Source of the DNA: JBFGCT01 sp963825565
Lineage (GTDB): Bacteria > Actinomycetota > Acidimicrobiia > Acidimicrobiales > Ilumatobacteraceae
Direction: 5' to 3'
DNA: 64,000 nucleotides
NCBI GenBank assembly: GCA_963825565.1
Contig: CAWGTW010000004.1
Coordinates: 310,001 to 374,000 of the forward strand
Position 1 is the stretch's first letter; every line of letters begins with the position of its first letter. Below, one piece after another: positions 37,713 to 48,190 of this stretch. The translations under genes and the position numbers were made by a program. The notes under the pieces were generated by a model that ran no database searches, was not told the DNA's origin, and worked only from the letters and a program-made list of their open reading frames with translations.

Positions 37713-38671
37713 GCCTGCGCCGGCTCCCTCCGGCCGACCTCTTCCAGGCCGCACTCGACGGTGACCGCGGGGCGCTCGCCCGCCTGCTGTCGCTGATCGA
37801 ACGCGGCGCGGACGAGGCCCGCGACATCGGCCGGCTGGCGTACCCGCGCAGCGGCGACGGCTACACGGTTGGGATGACCGGAGCGCCGGGGGCGGGGAAG
37901 AGCACATTGACCAGCTCGCTGATCGGGCACCTGCGCGCCCAGGGCCTCGAGGTGGCCGTGCTGGCGATCGACCCGTCCTCGCCGTTCACCGGGGGCGCGA
38001 TCCTCGGCGACCGCGTGCGCATGCAGGACCACGCCACCGACCCCGGTGTCTTCATCCGCTCGATGGCCACCCGCGGGCACCTGGGCGGGCTGTCGCTCGC
38101 CGCGCCGGAGGCGGTGCGCCTGCTCGACGCGATCGGCCGCAAGTGGATCCTGGTCGAGACGGTCGGCGTGGGCCAGGTCGAGGTCGAGGTCGCCGGCAAG
38201 GCCGACACGACGATCGTCGTCGTCAACCCCGGCTGGGGCGACAGCGTCCAGGCCAACAAGGCGGGCCTGATGGAGATCGCCGACGTGTTCGTCATCAACA
38301 AGGCCGATCGCAAGGGGGTCGAGGAGACCCGGCGCGACCTCCTGCAGATGCTCGACCTGTCCGACCTGCCGGCCGATGCGTGGCGACCTCCGATCCTCAC
38401 CAGCGTCGGCACCACCGGCGACGGGGTCCCCGAGGTGTGGGACGCCGTGATCGCCCACCGCGAGCACGCCCGGTCGTCGGGGGTCCTGCACGATCGGCGT
38501 ACGTTCCGCCTGCGCGGTGAGCTGCGCGAGATCATCGCCCAGCGGCTGGGGCAGCGAGCCCGCGAGATCTGCACGGGCGATCGCTGGGAACGGTTGACCG
38601 AGGCGGTCGTCGCCCGGGACATCGATCCGTGGACCGCCGCCGACGAGATGCTCGCCCCCGTCGACGCCTGA
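37709..38671 (+). CDS. MeaB/ArgK-type P-loop GTPase
   Basis: 320 residues of the G3E-type MeaB family, chaperones that load and protect adenosylcobalamin-dependent acyl-CoA mutases. Walker A GAPGAGKST near residue 55, Walker B/switch LVETVGVGQVEVEV, base-recognition NKAD, and the C-terminal dimerisation helix. No mutase gene is in the window, so the client must be elsewhere. GTG start overlaps the nfu stop. Confidence 0.9.
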   Translation: MSLRRLPPADLFQAALDGDRGALARLLSLIERGADEARDIGRLAYPRSGDGYTVGMTGAPGAGKSTLTSSLIGHLRAQGLEVAVLAIDPSSPFTGGAILGDRVRMQDHATDPGVFIRSMATRGHLGGLSLAAPEAVRLLDAIGRKWILVETVGVGQVEVEVAGKADTTIVVVNPGWGDSVQANKAGLMEIADVFVINKADRKGVEETRRDLLQMLDLSDLPADAWRPPILTSVGTTGDGVPEVWDAVIAHREHARSSGVLHDRRTFRLRGELREIIAQRLGQRAREICTGDRWERLTEAVVARDIDPWTAADEMLAPVDA

Positions 38672-38690
38672 CCCCCGGCCCTTCGGTCTG

Positions 38691-38853
38691 TGTGACCGAA
38701 GTGATCGAGGTTCGTGATGTTCGGTCACACGGATCCGGGCCGCTGCGATTTCTGTGACCGAAGTGGTCGAGGTTCGCGATGTTCGGTCACACGGATCCGG
38801 GCCGCTGCGATTTCTGTGACCGAAGTGGTCGAGGTTCGCGATGTTCGGTCACA
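38691..38853. repeat. Three direct 62-bp repeats, each containing a 10-bp inverted repeat
   Basis: Units begin at 38691, 38753 and 38815 with an exact 62-bp period. Each has arms TGTGACCGAA and TTCGGTCACA (38691-38700/38720-38729; 38753-38762/38782-38791; 38815-38824/38844-38853) around a 19-bp loop. No gene lies between 38672 and 38914. Could be tandem operators, an RNA stem-loop array or a small mobile repeat. Confidence 0.92.
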
Positions 38854-38914
38854 CAAACCTTGGGGCGGGTGGAGATGGGGCGCGCGCCGGCGGTGGCTCT
38901 GCGAGACTGCGGTG

Positions 38915-39694
38915 ATGGCTGACTTCGAACTGCTGACATTGGAGCGGAGCGACGACGGGGTGGCCGTCCTCACGCTGGCGAACGGCAAGGTCAACGCGCT
39001 GTCGCAGGAGCTGCTCGCCGAGATCCACGCCGCCGTCGGCGAGCTGGCCGCCGATCTGCCGGGCGCGGTCGTCGTCACCGGCGGGGAGCGGATCTTCGCC
39101 GCAGGTGCCGACATCTCGCAGTTCGGTGGGCCGGATGAGGCGGGCGTGATCACGACCGCCTTCCACGCTGCGCTCGACGCGCTCGCCGCGCTGCCGCGCT
39201 TCGTCATCGCCGCGGTCGGCGGGTACGCGCTCGGCGGTGGCTGCGAGCTCGCCTTGGCCTGCGACTACCGCATCGCCTCGGAACGGGCGGTGTTCGGCCA
39301 GCCGGAGATCCTCCTCGGCATCGTCCCCGGCGGTGGAGGGACGCAACGGCTGGCGCGCGTCGTCGGGCCGAGCCGGGCCAAGGAGATGTGCCTCAGCGGT
39401 CGCCAGGTCGCCGCCGACGAGGCCCACCGCATCGGGCTCGCCGACGAGGTGGTCGCCCCGGACGAGCTCCATCCGCGAGCGCTCGCCCTCGCGTCAGAGC
39501 TCGCCAGGGGAGCGCTGGCCGCGCAGGCGATCTGCAAGGGGCTGATCGACGGCGGGCTGTCGATGTCGCTGGCCGACGGACTGGCGCTCGAGCGGGCCGG
39601 CTTCGTCGACGTCTTCCACACCGCGGACTCCCGGATCGGCGTCGCCAGCTTCCTCGCGCACGGCCCGGGCAAGGCCGACTTCACCGGGCGGTGA
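38915..39694 (+). CDS. Enoyl-CoA hydratase/isomerase family protein
   Basis: 259-residue crotonase. The oxyanion-hole segment GERIFAAGADISQF and GGYALGGGCELALACD are present, as is FGQPEILLGIVPGGGGTQRL. Both Glu positions used by true hydratases (GGGCE and QPE) are kept, supporting 2-enoyl-CoA hydratase activity in fatty-acid oxidation. Overlaps the convergent MFS gene by 14 bp. Lies directly after the three stem-loop repeats, which may bear on its control. Confidence 0.9.
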   Translation: MADFELLTLERSDDGVAVLTLANGKVNALSQELLAEIHAAVGELAADLPGAVVVTGGERIFAAGADISQFGGPDEAGVITTAFHAALDALAALPRFVIAAVGGYALGGGCELALACDYRIASERAVFGQPEILLGIVPGGGGTQRLARVVGPSRAKEMCLSGRQVAADEAHRIGLADEVVAPDELHPRALALASELARGALAAQAICKGLIDGGLSMSLADGLALERAGFVDVFHTADSRIGVASFLAHGPGKADFTGR

Positions 39695-40898
39695 CGCCGA
39701 CCGCCCGCGTGATCGACCATGCCGGGCGGGCGAGCCAGAGGCCGACGACGACGAGGACGACCATCGTCGCCGCGCAGGCCGCGAACGCCGCGGTCCGCCC
39801 GAAGCTCTCGTACACCGCTCCCGTGACCACCGCCATGACGCCGGCCGCCGCAGCCTGCGCCGCGCCCTGGACGCCCTGCGCTCCGGCCTGGCGATCGTCG
39901 GGGACCACCATCCCGGCCGCGACGCCGGCGCTGGAGATCGTGATGCCGTCGCTGAGTGCGTGGACCATCGCGACGGCGAAGATCAGCCCACCGGTCGGAA
40001 GCAGGCCGTACATCAGCATGAAGGCCGACCCGGCGAGCAGGCCGATCGTCGCCAGCCGGAACGGTCCGAACGTCTGGGCCAGCCGTCCTCCCGGCGGCCC
40101 GAGGATGATCAACGGGAGGGCGAACAGCGTGATGCCGAGGTTGGCGATCCATTCGGTCGTTCCGAGCTCGTCGTGGACCAGGGCCCACATCGCATCGAAC
40201 GATCCGATCATGACGTACACGACCGCGCCGAGGACGACCGCCCCGGCGAACGGACGCAACCGCAACAGGTCGAAGGCCAGCCGCCCACCGATCGGCTCGA
40301 CGGTTTCGGTGACCCGGACGCGGGCGACGAACGGCAGCATGATCGCGGTCAGCGCGGCGACGACGACGAACGGCGCGGCGATGCCGAACGGTCCGACGAG
40401 GATGGCCGAGATCGCCGGGCCCATTGCGAAGCCGAACACCTCGGCGGCGAGCAGCCGGCCGAGGTTCTGGCCGAGGTTGCCCGGATCGGCGAGGATCACG
40501 ATCCTCCGGACCGCCGGGCTCGCCGCGCCGATCCCGACCCCCGACACGAACCGCCCGATCAGGATCGGCAACAGCGACGTTCCCAGCGCCATCAACAACA
40601 GGCCGAGCACGTTGATCGCCACGCCGGCGAGCACGACTCGGCGGGCGTGGCCGCGGTCGGCGAGCGGTGCGATCAGGACCTGCGCGAGGAAGCCGGCGAT
40701 GAACCCGGTTCCGATCACGATGCCGATCGCCGCCTCGCCGATCCCGTACTCGTTCTTGTAGTCGTCGACGATGGTGAACAGCACGCCGTACCCGGCGGCG
40801 AGCGAGGCCATCAGGCCGCCGAACGCGACGAGCAACAGCAGGTCGGACGGCGCCGAGCGTGCAGGCAGCCGATCGCCCGAGCGTGTCATCAGCCGCAT
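39681..40898 (-). CDS. MFS transporter
   Basis: 405 residues with 12 hydrophobic segments. Helix 2-3 loop ADRGHARRVVL and an RFVSGVGIGAASPAVRRIV segment fit drug/metabolite efflux-type MFS proteins of the multidrug family. ATG 40898 has TACGCT (40906-40911, minus strand) 7 nt upstream, so longer starts were rejected. Substrate unknown. Confidence 0.85.
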   Translation of the reverse strand: MRLMTRSGDRLPARSAPSDLLLLVAFGGLMASLAAGYGVLFTIVDDYKNEYGIGEAAIGIVIGTGFIAGFLAQVLIAPLADRGHARRVVLAGVAINVLGLLLMALGTSLLPILIGRFVSGVGIGAASPAVRRIVILADPGNLGQNLGRLLAAEVFGFAMGPAISAILVGPFGIAAPFVVVAALTAIMLPFVARVRVTETVEPIGGRLAFDLLRLRPFAGAVVLGAVVYVMIGSFDAMWALVHDELGTTEWIANLGITLFALPLIILGPPGGRLAQTFGPFRLATIGLLAGSAFMLMYGLLPTGGLIFAVAMVHALSDGITISSAGVAAGMVVPDDRQAGAQGVQGAAQAAAAGVMAVVTGAVYESFGRTAAFAACAATMVVLVVVGLWLARPAWSITRAVGVTAR

Positions 40899-40941
40899 CA
40901 CCGCGAGCGTACCGACCGCCGCCGGTGGGGGCGCGGCCGGT

Positions 40942-43430
40942 TCAGCCGCTGGCGACGAGACCGGTGTCGAAGATGCTGGCCAGCCCGGCGTGGATCGGCA
41001 TCGCCCGGGCGGTGGCGCCCCACGGGCCGGCACCGTCGGCGACGAACGATCCGCTGTAGTGGCCGTCACCGTCGTGGCGGAGATCGACCGACCGCAGCTC
41101 GGCTTCGTCGAAGGTGCCGTCGGAGCGCAGCGGACCGTGGATCACCTGGACCACGAGCTCGTCGAACGAGAGCGGCCCGGGGTCGACGCGGACCGCGGCC
41201 CGCCGCTCGTTGCCGGCCACCCCGTCGTCGATCTCCGAGCCGTGTCGAGGAGCTCGACGCGGACGTGCGGCCATGACTTGCGCACGCCCGCCTTCCACGC
41301 CGCGAGCTCCTTGGCCTGCGCGCCGCGGTCGGCGGTGCGCTCGATCGCCGAGCGGGCGGCCGGCTCGTAGTACCGCGTCACGTAGTCGCGGACCATGCGA
41401 CCGGCGATCACGTTCCAGCCGAGCGAGACCCAGTTCTCGACGATGCGCTCGATCCAACCGTGCGGGATCCCGCCGTCGTGACGGTCGTAGAACAGCGGGA
41501 CGATCGAGCGTTCGAGGAGGTCGAACGTCGCTGACGCCTCTCGCCGGTCGCGCTTGGTGTCGCTGTGGTCGTCGTCGAAGGACGGGATGTCCCATCCGTT
41601 GCGACCGTTGGACATCTCGTCCCACCAGCCGTCGCGGATCGAGCAGTTGAGCACGCCGTTGAGCGCGGCCTTCATCCCGCTCGTGCCGCAGGCCTCGAGC
41701 GGACGGCGAGGCGTGTTGAGCCAGACGTCGCAGCCGTGGTACATCGTCCGGGCGATGCGCATGTCGTAGTCCGGGATGAACACGAACCGGTGCTGGACGT
41801 CGGCATCGGTGGCGAACCGGCGGATTTCCTGGATCAGCGCCTTGCCCGGCTGGTCGGCAGGGTGGGCCTTGCCGGCGAACACGAACTGGATCGGGCGCTC
41901 GGCGTCGAGCAGCAGCGCCCTGAGCCGGTCGGGCTGCCCGAGCAGGAGGTTGGCACGCTTGTAGGTGGCGAACCTCCTGGCGAACCCGATCGTCAGCACG
42001 TCGGGATCGAGCAGGTGCCCACCGAGCTCGGTGCGCACCAGGTCGACCAGTTCCTGGCGGCCGGTCCGGCGGACCTGCCAGATGTCGTGGTGGTGCAGGT
42101 TGCGGACGCGCCCCACTCGTCGGGTCCGGTGAGATGCCAGTCGTCGCCCATCGCGTTCGTCAGCAGCTCGTCGACCCGGTCGCTGACCCAGGTCCGGGCG
42201 TGCACGCCGTTGGTCACGTGGCCGATCGGCGTGTCGGGGGTCGGGAGGGCCGGCCACATGCCACCGAACATCTGCCGCGAGACATGGCCGTGGAGCCGGG
42301 CGACGCCGTTGCGCCGCGCCGCCAGGCGCATCCCCATCACCGCCATGTTGAACTTGCCGTCCGGCTCGTCCGCCCGGTTGCCGAGGGCGTACAGCTCGTC
42401 GAACGTGACGCCGCAGCGTTCGGCGAACGACGCGAAGTAGCGCTCGAACAGGTCGCGGGGGAACCGATCGATGCCCGCCGGGACCGGTGTGTGGGTCGTG
42501 AACACCCCGCCCGCTCGCACGGCCTCGACCGCGGCCTCGAACGACATGCCGCTCGTCGAGCCACTCCCGGATCCGCTCGAGGCCGAGGAAGCCGGCGTGG
42601 CCCTCGTTCATGTGGAACACCTGGGGATCGATGCCGAGCGCCCGCAACGCCCGAACGCCGCCGATCCCGAGGACGATCTCCTGGCGCAGCCGGTGCTGCT
42701 CGTCACCGCCGTAGAGCCGGTTGGTGACGGCGATCACCTCGGGCGGGTTCTCCGGCAGGTTCGTGTCGAGCAGGAACAGCGGCACGCGCCCGACGTCGGC
42801 CCGCCAGACCTGGACGCGCGCCTCGGTCCCGGCGAGGTCGACCTCGACGGTGACGTCGGTCTTCGTCAGCCCCAGCGCGACGGGATCGAGCCGGTCGTTG
42901 CGCTCCTCCTGCCAGCCGTCGCCGTTCAGCTCCTGATGGAAGTAGCCCTCGGCGTACAGCAGCCCGACCCCGACGAGGGGGATGCCGAGGTCGGAGGACG
43001 CCTTGAGGTGATCGCCGGCGAGGACGCCGAGACCGCCCGAGTACTGCGGCAGCGCCTCGGTGATCCCGAACTCGGGGGAGAAGTAGGCGACGAGCTCGAG
43101 CGGGGACCCCTCGCCCGCCAGGCGGTCGCCGAACCAGGTCGGACCTTCGATCGCGGCCGCGAGTCGGCCGGCCGCCTCCTCGACCTGCCACACGAAGTCG
43201 TCGTCGCCGGCCAGGGTTTCCCAGCAGCCAGGCGTCGTCCGGCGGACCAGGTCGACCGGATGCTGCCCGGACACCCGCCAGGACCGTCCGTCGGGAGTCC
43301 CGTCGAGCCGATCGAAGATCTTGGCCAGCTTGCGGTCCCAGGACCAGTGCAGGTTGGCCGCCAGGGCGGGCAGGGCCGACAGCGCCTCGGGGATGTTGCT
43401 GACGACGATGAACGTGTGAGCGGGGCGCAT
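40942..43430 (-). CDS. glgP: Alpha-glucan (glycogen) phosphorylase, frame broken at three points
   Basis: GT35 phosphorylase of the short bacterial alpha-glucan phosphorylase type, which releases glucose 1-phosphate from alpha-1,4-glucan. The N-terminus NLHWSWDRKL, AYFSPEFGITEALPQYSGGLGVLAGDH, VFHMNEGHAGFL, FARRFATYKRA and GTSGMKAALNG (PLP-binding Lys) are all present but spread over different frames: +1 near 42548 (restores DER-MSFEAAV), -1 near 42113 (in a G-run), -1 near 41243. The pieces join into one ordinary full-length protein, so indel errors are likely. TACCCT (43440-43445, minus strand) lies 9 nt before the ATG. Confidence 0.85.
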
Positions 43431-43524
43431 CGTCGGGTGAGGGTAGCGAGTCCGGCGCGCTTCGTCGCACCGAGCCCCTGCCCGGTTCGGGGTCAGCTCC
43501 CGAACGGATCGTCGCGCAAGGCGG

Positions 43525-44703
43525 TCACCGGTCGCGGCGGAGCTGGATCGCGGTGGCGTAGACGCGGGCGGTCGCCCCGGCGATCGCGTCCCAGGCGTAT
43601 TTCCGTTCGATCAACGCTGCGGCCTGCGCGCTCAGATCGCGGGCGAGCGTCGGGTTGGACAGCACCCGCTCGATGCACCGTGCGAGGTCGTCGGGGTTGC
43701 CCGGCTCGAACGTCAGCCCGGCATCGGTGCCCTCGATCAGCTCGGCGAGCCCGCCGGTGCGGGCGACGATCAGCGGGGCCTGCGCGGCGAGCGCCTCGAG
43801 CGCGACGACGCCGAACGGCTCGTACAGCGAGGGGATCACGACGCAACCGGCCCGGTGGGCGAGTCGGCGCAGCGCCGCGTCGTCGACGTAGCCCGGCAGG
43901 TCGATCAGATCGCTGACGCCCTCGACGTCGATCTGGGTCTGGAGCTCGGGAAGGTAACTGCCGCGACCGGCGATCGTGCACAGCACCTGGGGCAGGCGGG
44001 ACCGGAGCTGGTGCATCGCCCGGGCCAGGACCTGGAACCCCTTCTCGTACTGCACCCGACCCCACGACACGACCAGCGGCTCCCGCTCGTCCGCCTCGCC
44101 GGCCGGGGCGCGCCAGAGCGCCGGGTCGATCCCGTTCGGGACCCGGGCGACGTGCTCGGGCGACAGTTCGAAGCCGGTGACCAGCTGGTCGACCATGAAC
44201 CGCGTCGGGGCGATCAGGCGGTCGGCCTGGAACGCCAGCCACCACTCGATGGCGTTGATGTCGGTCGGCGCACCCTTGGGGAGGTGACCGCCGTGGCGGA
44301 CGCGTTCGGTCCCGTGCATCGTGAGGACGAATGGCACCTCGAAGTGAGACGCGAGCACGTCGGAGGCCCACCCGAGCCGCCAGTCGTGGCCGTGCACCAG
44401 GTCGGGAATCCATCCGTCGAGGTCGGTGGGCAGCCGCATCCCGAGTTTGACGACCGCGTGGTTCGCCGAGGCGGTGCGGCCGATCGTCTCGTCCGGGGAG
44501 AGCCATGGGAGATCGACCCCGGTGCGCATCACCCGGACCGGCCCGGCCCGCTCGGCGGCGACGTCGGCGTGGCCATCGGCGATGGTCAGCACGACGACTT
44601 CGTGGCCGGCGCCGGCGAGCGCCCGGCCGAGTCCGGCGACGTGTGCAGCGGTGCCGCCGGTCGCACGGGGCGGGTAGTCCCACGACAACATCAACACGCG
44701 CAC
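43525..44703 (-). CDS. GT4 glycosyltransferase, glycogen synthase (GlgA/GlgM)-like
   Basis: 392 residues of the GT4 fold. N-terminal LSWDYPPRATGGTAAHV (nucleotide-sugar side), LVHGHDWRLGW, and the C-terminal nucleotide-sugar motif SLYEPFGVVALEALAAQ (E-x7-E). Actinobacterial homologues act as ADP-glucose-dependent glycogen or maltose-1-phosphate synthases; which applies here is unknown. GTG start with TAGGGT (44712-44717, minus strand) 8 nt upstream. Head-to-head with glgB, 24 bp apart. Confidence 0.85.
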   Translation of the reverse strand: MRVLMLSWDYPPRATGGTAAHVAGLGRALAGAGHEVVVLTIADGHADVAAERAGPVRVMRTGVDLPWLSPDETIGRTASANHAVVKLGMRLPTDLDGWIPDLVHGHDWRLGWASDVLASHFEVPFVLTMHGTERVRHGGHLPKGAPTDINAIEWWLAFQADRLIAPTRFMVDQLVTGFELSPEHVARVPNGIDPALWRAPAGEADEREPLVVSWGRVQYEKGFQVLARAMHQLRSRLPQVLCTIAGRGSYLPELQTQIDVEGVSDLIDLPGYVDDAALRRLAHRAGCVVIPSLYEPFGVVALEALAAQAPLIVARTGGLAELIEGTDAGLTFEPGNPDDLARCIERVLSNPTLARDLSAQAAALIERKYAWDAIAGATARVYATAIQLRRDR

Positions 44704-44711
44704 GGCCGCGC

Positions 44712-44721
44712 ACCCTACCCT
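44712..44721. promoter_or_regulatory. Overlapping divergent -10-like boxes of the glgA-type gene and glgB
   Basis: ACCCTACCCT: read on the plus strand it contains TACCCT (44716-44721), 6 nt before glgB's ATG. Read on the minus strand it contains TAGGGT (44712-44717), 8 nt before the glycosyltransferase GTG. The two hexamers share 2 bp, so polymerase could hardly occupy both at once. Confidence 0.5.
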
Positions 44722-44727
44722 TGGGGT

Positions 44728-46624
44728 ATGTCATCCGTAGACCGATCGATCGGCGACCTGGACGCGCACCTGTTCGGGGAGGGCACGCACCGGCGACTGT
44801 GGGAGTTGCTCGGTGCGCAGCCGTCCGGGGCGGGCGGTTCCGACGGGGGGGTCAGGTTCGCGGTGTGGGCACCGAACGCCACCGCGGTGGCGGTCGTCGG
44901 CGACTGGAACGGCTGGACCGCCGAGCCGATGGCGCGCGTCGGCGACGGGGCGGCGACCGGGATCTGGTCGGTCATGGCGCCGGACGCCCGGTCGGGTCAG
45001 TGCTACAAGTACGAGATCGTCACCGCGCGACGGGCGGACCGTGCGCAAGGCCGATCCGATGGCCCGGCGCACCGAGCGGCCGCCGAGCGACGCCAGCGTC
45101 GTTCCGTCGACCGACACCCACGACTGGTCCGACCACGAGTGGATGAGCCGCCGGCATCGGACCCTCGACGGCACCGCGCCACTGCGGATCTACGAGGTCC
45201 ACCTCGCCTCGTGGCGGCGCGGCGTCGACTCGTGGGACGAGTTCGCCGCGCAGCTCGGCCCCTACGTCGCGCAGCTCGGGTTCACCCACGTCGAGCTGCT
45301 CCCGGTCGCCGAGCATCCGTTCGGCGGTTCGTGGGGCTATCAGGTGTCGGGCTACTTCGCTCCGACCGCTCGCTTCGGTGAGCCGGCCGGGTTCGCCCGC
45401 TTCGTCGATGCGCTCCACCGGCTCGGGATCGGGGTGATCGTCGACTGGGTCCCGGCACACTTCCCGCGCGACGAGTGGAGCCTCGGACGCTTCGACGGGA
45501 CCGCGCTGTACGAGCATCCGGACCCTCGCCGCGGCGAGCACCCGGACTGGGGGACCTACGTGTTCGACTTCGGGCGCAACGAGGTCCGGAACTTCCTCGT
45601 CGCCAACGCCCTGTACTGGCTCGACGAGTACCACGTCGACGGCCTGCGGGTCGACGCGGTCGCATCGATGCTGTACCTCGACTACTCCCGCGATCCCGGC
45701 GGCTGGGCACCGAACGAGTACGGCGGGCGCGAGAACCTCGAGGCGATCACGTTCCTGCAGGAGACCAACGCCGTCGTCGGCGAGGAGTTCCCCGACGCGT
45801 TGATGATCGCCGAGGAATCGACGGCCTGGCCGGGCGTCACGCACCCGACCTCGACCGGGGGGCTCGGCTTCAGCCACAAGTGGAACCTCGGCTGGATGCA
45901 CGACTCGCTCGGCTACATGGCGCTCGATCCGGTGCACCGCCGCCACCACCACAACGAGATGACGTTCGCGCTCCTCTACGCGTTCAACGAGCGGTTCGTC
46001 CTCCCCCTGAGCCATGACGAGGTCGTCCACGGCAAGGGCAGCCTGCTCAACAAGATCGGTGGCGACGACTGGCAGCGGTTCGCCGGTCTGCGGACGTTGC
46101 TCGCGTGGCAGTGGTCGCTGCCGGGCGCGCCGCTGCTGTTCATGGGGTGCGAGCTCGCCCCGTGGCAGGAGTGGAACGACGCGTCCGAGCTGCCCTGGCA
46201 TCTGCTCGAGCACCCGCCGCACCGCGGGGTGCACGACGTCGTCCAGGCGATGAACCGGGCGGCCGACGCCTGGCCGGCGATCTGGCGGCGCGACCCCGAT
46301 CCCGGTGGGTTCACCTGGCTCGACGCCGACGACGCCCTGCACAGCCTGTTCGCGTTCGTCCGCTGGGACGACGACGGGTCGGCCGCACTCGTCGGCATCG
46401 CCAACTTCACGCCGGTCCCGCGCCCCGGGTACCGGGTCGGGCTGCCGTGGGGCGGAGAGTGGCAGGTGGTGCTCGACACCGATGCGGCGGAGTTCTGGGG
46501 CAGCGGGCACCGCGGCGGCGAAGCGATCATCGGCGCGGACGAGGGCTGGCAGGGGCAATCGTCGTCGGCGCTCGTCGACGTCGGCCCGATGTCGATGCTC
46601 TGGCTCGCCGCGACCAGCCCCTGA
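44728..46624 (+). CDS. glgB: 1,4-alpha-glucan branching enzyme (one-base frameshift)
   Basis: About 631 residues after correction. N-terminal CBM48 (FAVWAPNATAVAVVGDWNGW), then a GH13 barrel: AEHPFGGSWGYQ, DGLRVDAVASMLYLDY with the nucleophile, IAEESTAWPGVT with the acid/base, LPLSHDEVVHGKGS. It creates alpha-1,6 branches in glycogen. One extra base near 45027-45031 separates the CBM48 frame from the barrel frame (EIVTARDGRTVRKADP restored on removal). Only the first CBM48 is present; the longer double-CBM form is not seen. Confidence 0.9.
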
Positions 46625-46630
46625 GCGGCG

Positions 46631-47113
46631 TCAGCCCTGTTCGACGATCCGCCGGAGTGCCCTGAGGTTGCGCTTCCAGATCGGGCCGAGGATCAGCTTG
46701 CCGGCGACGATCTCACCGAGGCGCCCACCGAAGAACCACGGGAAGTCGAGGTCCTCGGACCAGGTGAACCTGGTGCGGGCGGCCGCGCTGCCGATCGGCT
46801 CGATCGTGAAGACGCCGGTGCCGGTGACCAGGCCGGTGTGGCGGACGCCCATCGCGCCGTCCTCGCCCGGCGAGTCCGGCGTCCGGTCGGTGGCGGGCAC
46901 CCATTCGGTGATCTCCATCCGGTCGGTCAGCTTGATCGGACCGATCTTGGTGTCGCACAGGAACGCCGTCCCGACGCCGCGGGTCTGCTCGGTCTCGAAG
47001 CGGATGGCGACCGCATCGGCCATCCAGTCGACATGGCGTTCGACCGGCTCGACGACCGCCCACACTGCGCCCGGCGTCGCGTCGAGCTCGATCGAGACGG
47101 TGACGTCGCTCAT
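46631..47113 (-). CDS. SRPBCC (START/Bet v1-like) family protein
   Basis: 160 residues of the polyketide-cyclase/START-like helix-grip fold: IELDATPGAVWAVVEPVERHVDW at the N-terminus, FTWSEDLDFPWFFGG, and a long C-terminal helix KRNLRALRRIV. Usually binds a small hydrophobic ligand. Convergent with glgB (6 bp gap). Ligand unknown. Confidence 0.8.
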   Translation of the reverse strand: MSDVTVSIELDATPGAVWAVVEPVERHVDWMADAVAIRFETEQTRGVGTAFLCDTKIGPIKLTDRMEITEWVPATDRTPDSPGEDGAMGVRHTGLVTGTGVFTIEPIGSAAARTRFTWSEDLDFPWFFGGRLGEIVAGKLILGPIWKRNLRALRRIVEQG

Positions 47114-47153
47114 CGGCCGGTGACGGCCCGGCTCCGGCCGATCGCGGTGCGGC

Positions 47154-48137
47154 TCACGCGCTCACGCCGACCGAGCGCAGGGTGTCGGTTGCCTGTTCGG
47201 GAGCGACGACGTTGATCATCACGCCGGTCCCGCGCTCGAAGCCGGCCTGGGTGACCAGGTTCGGCCAGACGTGGGCGTGCCAGTGGTACTGCCCGGTGTG
47301 CTGGTGCGGTGCGGTGTGGAAGCCGAGGTTGTAGGAGATGTCGCCGAGTGCCGCGTTGAGGTGGCCGATCGCGTCGCGGAGCGCGACCCCGACCGAGCGC
47401 AGGCTGGCGTCGGTGGCGTTCTGGAGGTGCGGTTCGTGCTCGCGCGGGATGATCAGGAGCTCGAACGGCGTGCCGCTCCAATACGGGCACACCACGACGA
47501 CGTCGTCGTTGTCGAGCACGACCCGGAAGTCGGCGGACAACTCCGCTTCGACGGTGGTGCACAGCAGGCAACCGCCGGCGAACCGGGCGAACGCCTTCTC
47601 CTCGTCGAGCACCTCGCCGGGAACGAACGGGAGTCCGAGGATCTGCCCGTGCGGGTGGGCGATCGACGCGCCGGCCTCGTAGCCGTGATTGACGATCGCC
47701 TGGGTGTAGCGCACGTTCGGCGTCGAGGCATGGTCGCGGAGCCGTCGCTGCAGCGCGAGCATCAAGTCGCCGGCGTGGCGGTCGTCGAGGTCGTCCAGCC
47801 CGCCGCCATGGTCGGGTGTGAACACGAACACCTCGTGGATGCCGCTCGCCTCGGCCATCACGTGGACGGGCCCGAGGTGATGGACCGAGAACGCATCGTC
47901 GCCGATGAACGCGGGATACCGATTGGGGATCACGCGCATCGACCACGTCCCGTCCTCTTCGACGGTCTCCAGCGCCGGCGGGGTTGCCTCCTCGTTGCCG
48001 GGGCAGAACGGGCACGTGCGTTCGGGGTCGTCTTCGAGCGTGTGGTCGCGAGGAGCGAAGTCGGACGGTCGTTGCGCCCGGTCGGGAACGATCGTGACCC
48101 ACCGCCCGTTGAGAGGATTGAGGCGCATCTGGCTCAT
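47154..48137 (-). CDS. galT: Galactose-1-phosphate uridylyltransferase
   Basis: 327 residues. Swaps UMP between UDP-glucose and galactose 1-phosphate. Metal-binding CPFCPGNE, the catalytic HPHGQILG (second His is nucleophile), the second-metal-site CLLC, and YHWHAHVWP near the C-terminus. ATG 48137 is preceded by TATCCT (48147-48152, minus strand) at 9 nt. Other Leloir genes (galK, galE) are absent from the window; galU is at 58 kb. Confidence 0.9.
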   Translation of the reverse strand: MSQMRLNPLNGRWVTIVPDRAQRPSDFAPRDHTLEDDPERTCPFCPGNEEATPPALETVEEDGTWSMRVIPNRYPAFIGDDAFSVHHLGPVHVMAEASGIHEVFVFTPDHGGGLDDLDDRHAGDLMLALQRRLRDHASTPNVRYTQAIVNHGYEAGASIAHPHGQILGLPFVPGEVLDEEKAFARFAGGCLLCTTVEAELSADFRVVLDNDDVVVVCPYWSGTPFELLIIPREHEPHLQNATDASLRSVGVALRDAIGHLNAALGDISYNLGFHTAPHQHTGQYHWHAHVWPNLVTQAGFERGTGVMINVVAPEQATDTLRSVGVSA

Positions 48138-48190
48138 CGTCTTCACAGGATAGGACCGATTGTGGCGGTGCACGTGACAGCGCGCGCAGA

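Noticed and set aside
38691..38853. Three 62-bp repeats as a CRISPR array
   Set aside because: The whole 62-bp unit is repeated, with no variable spacer between conserved repeats.
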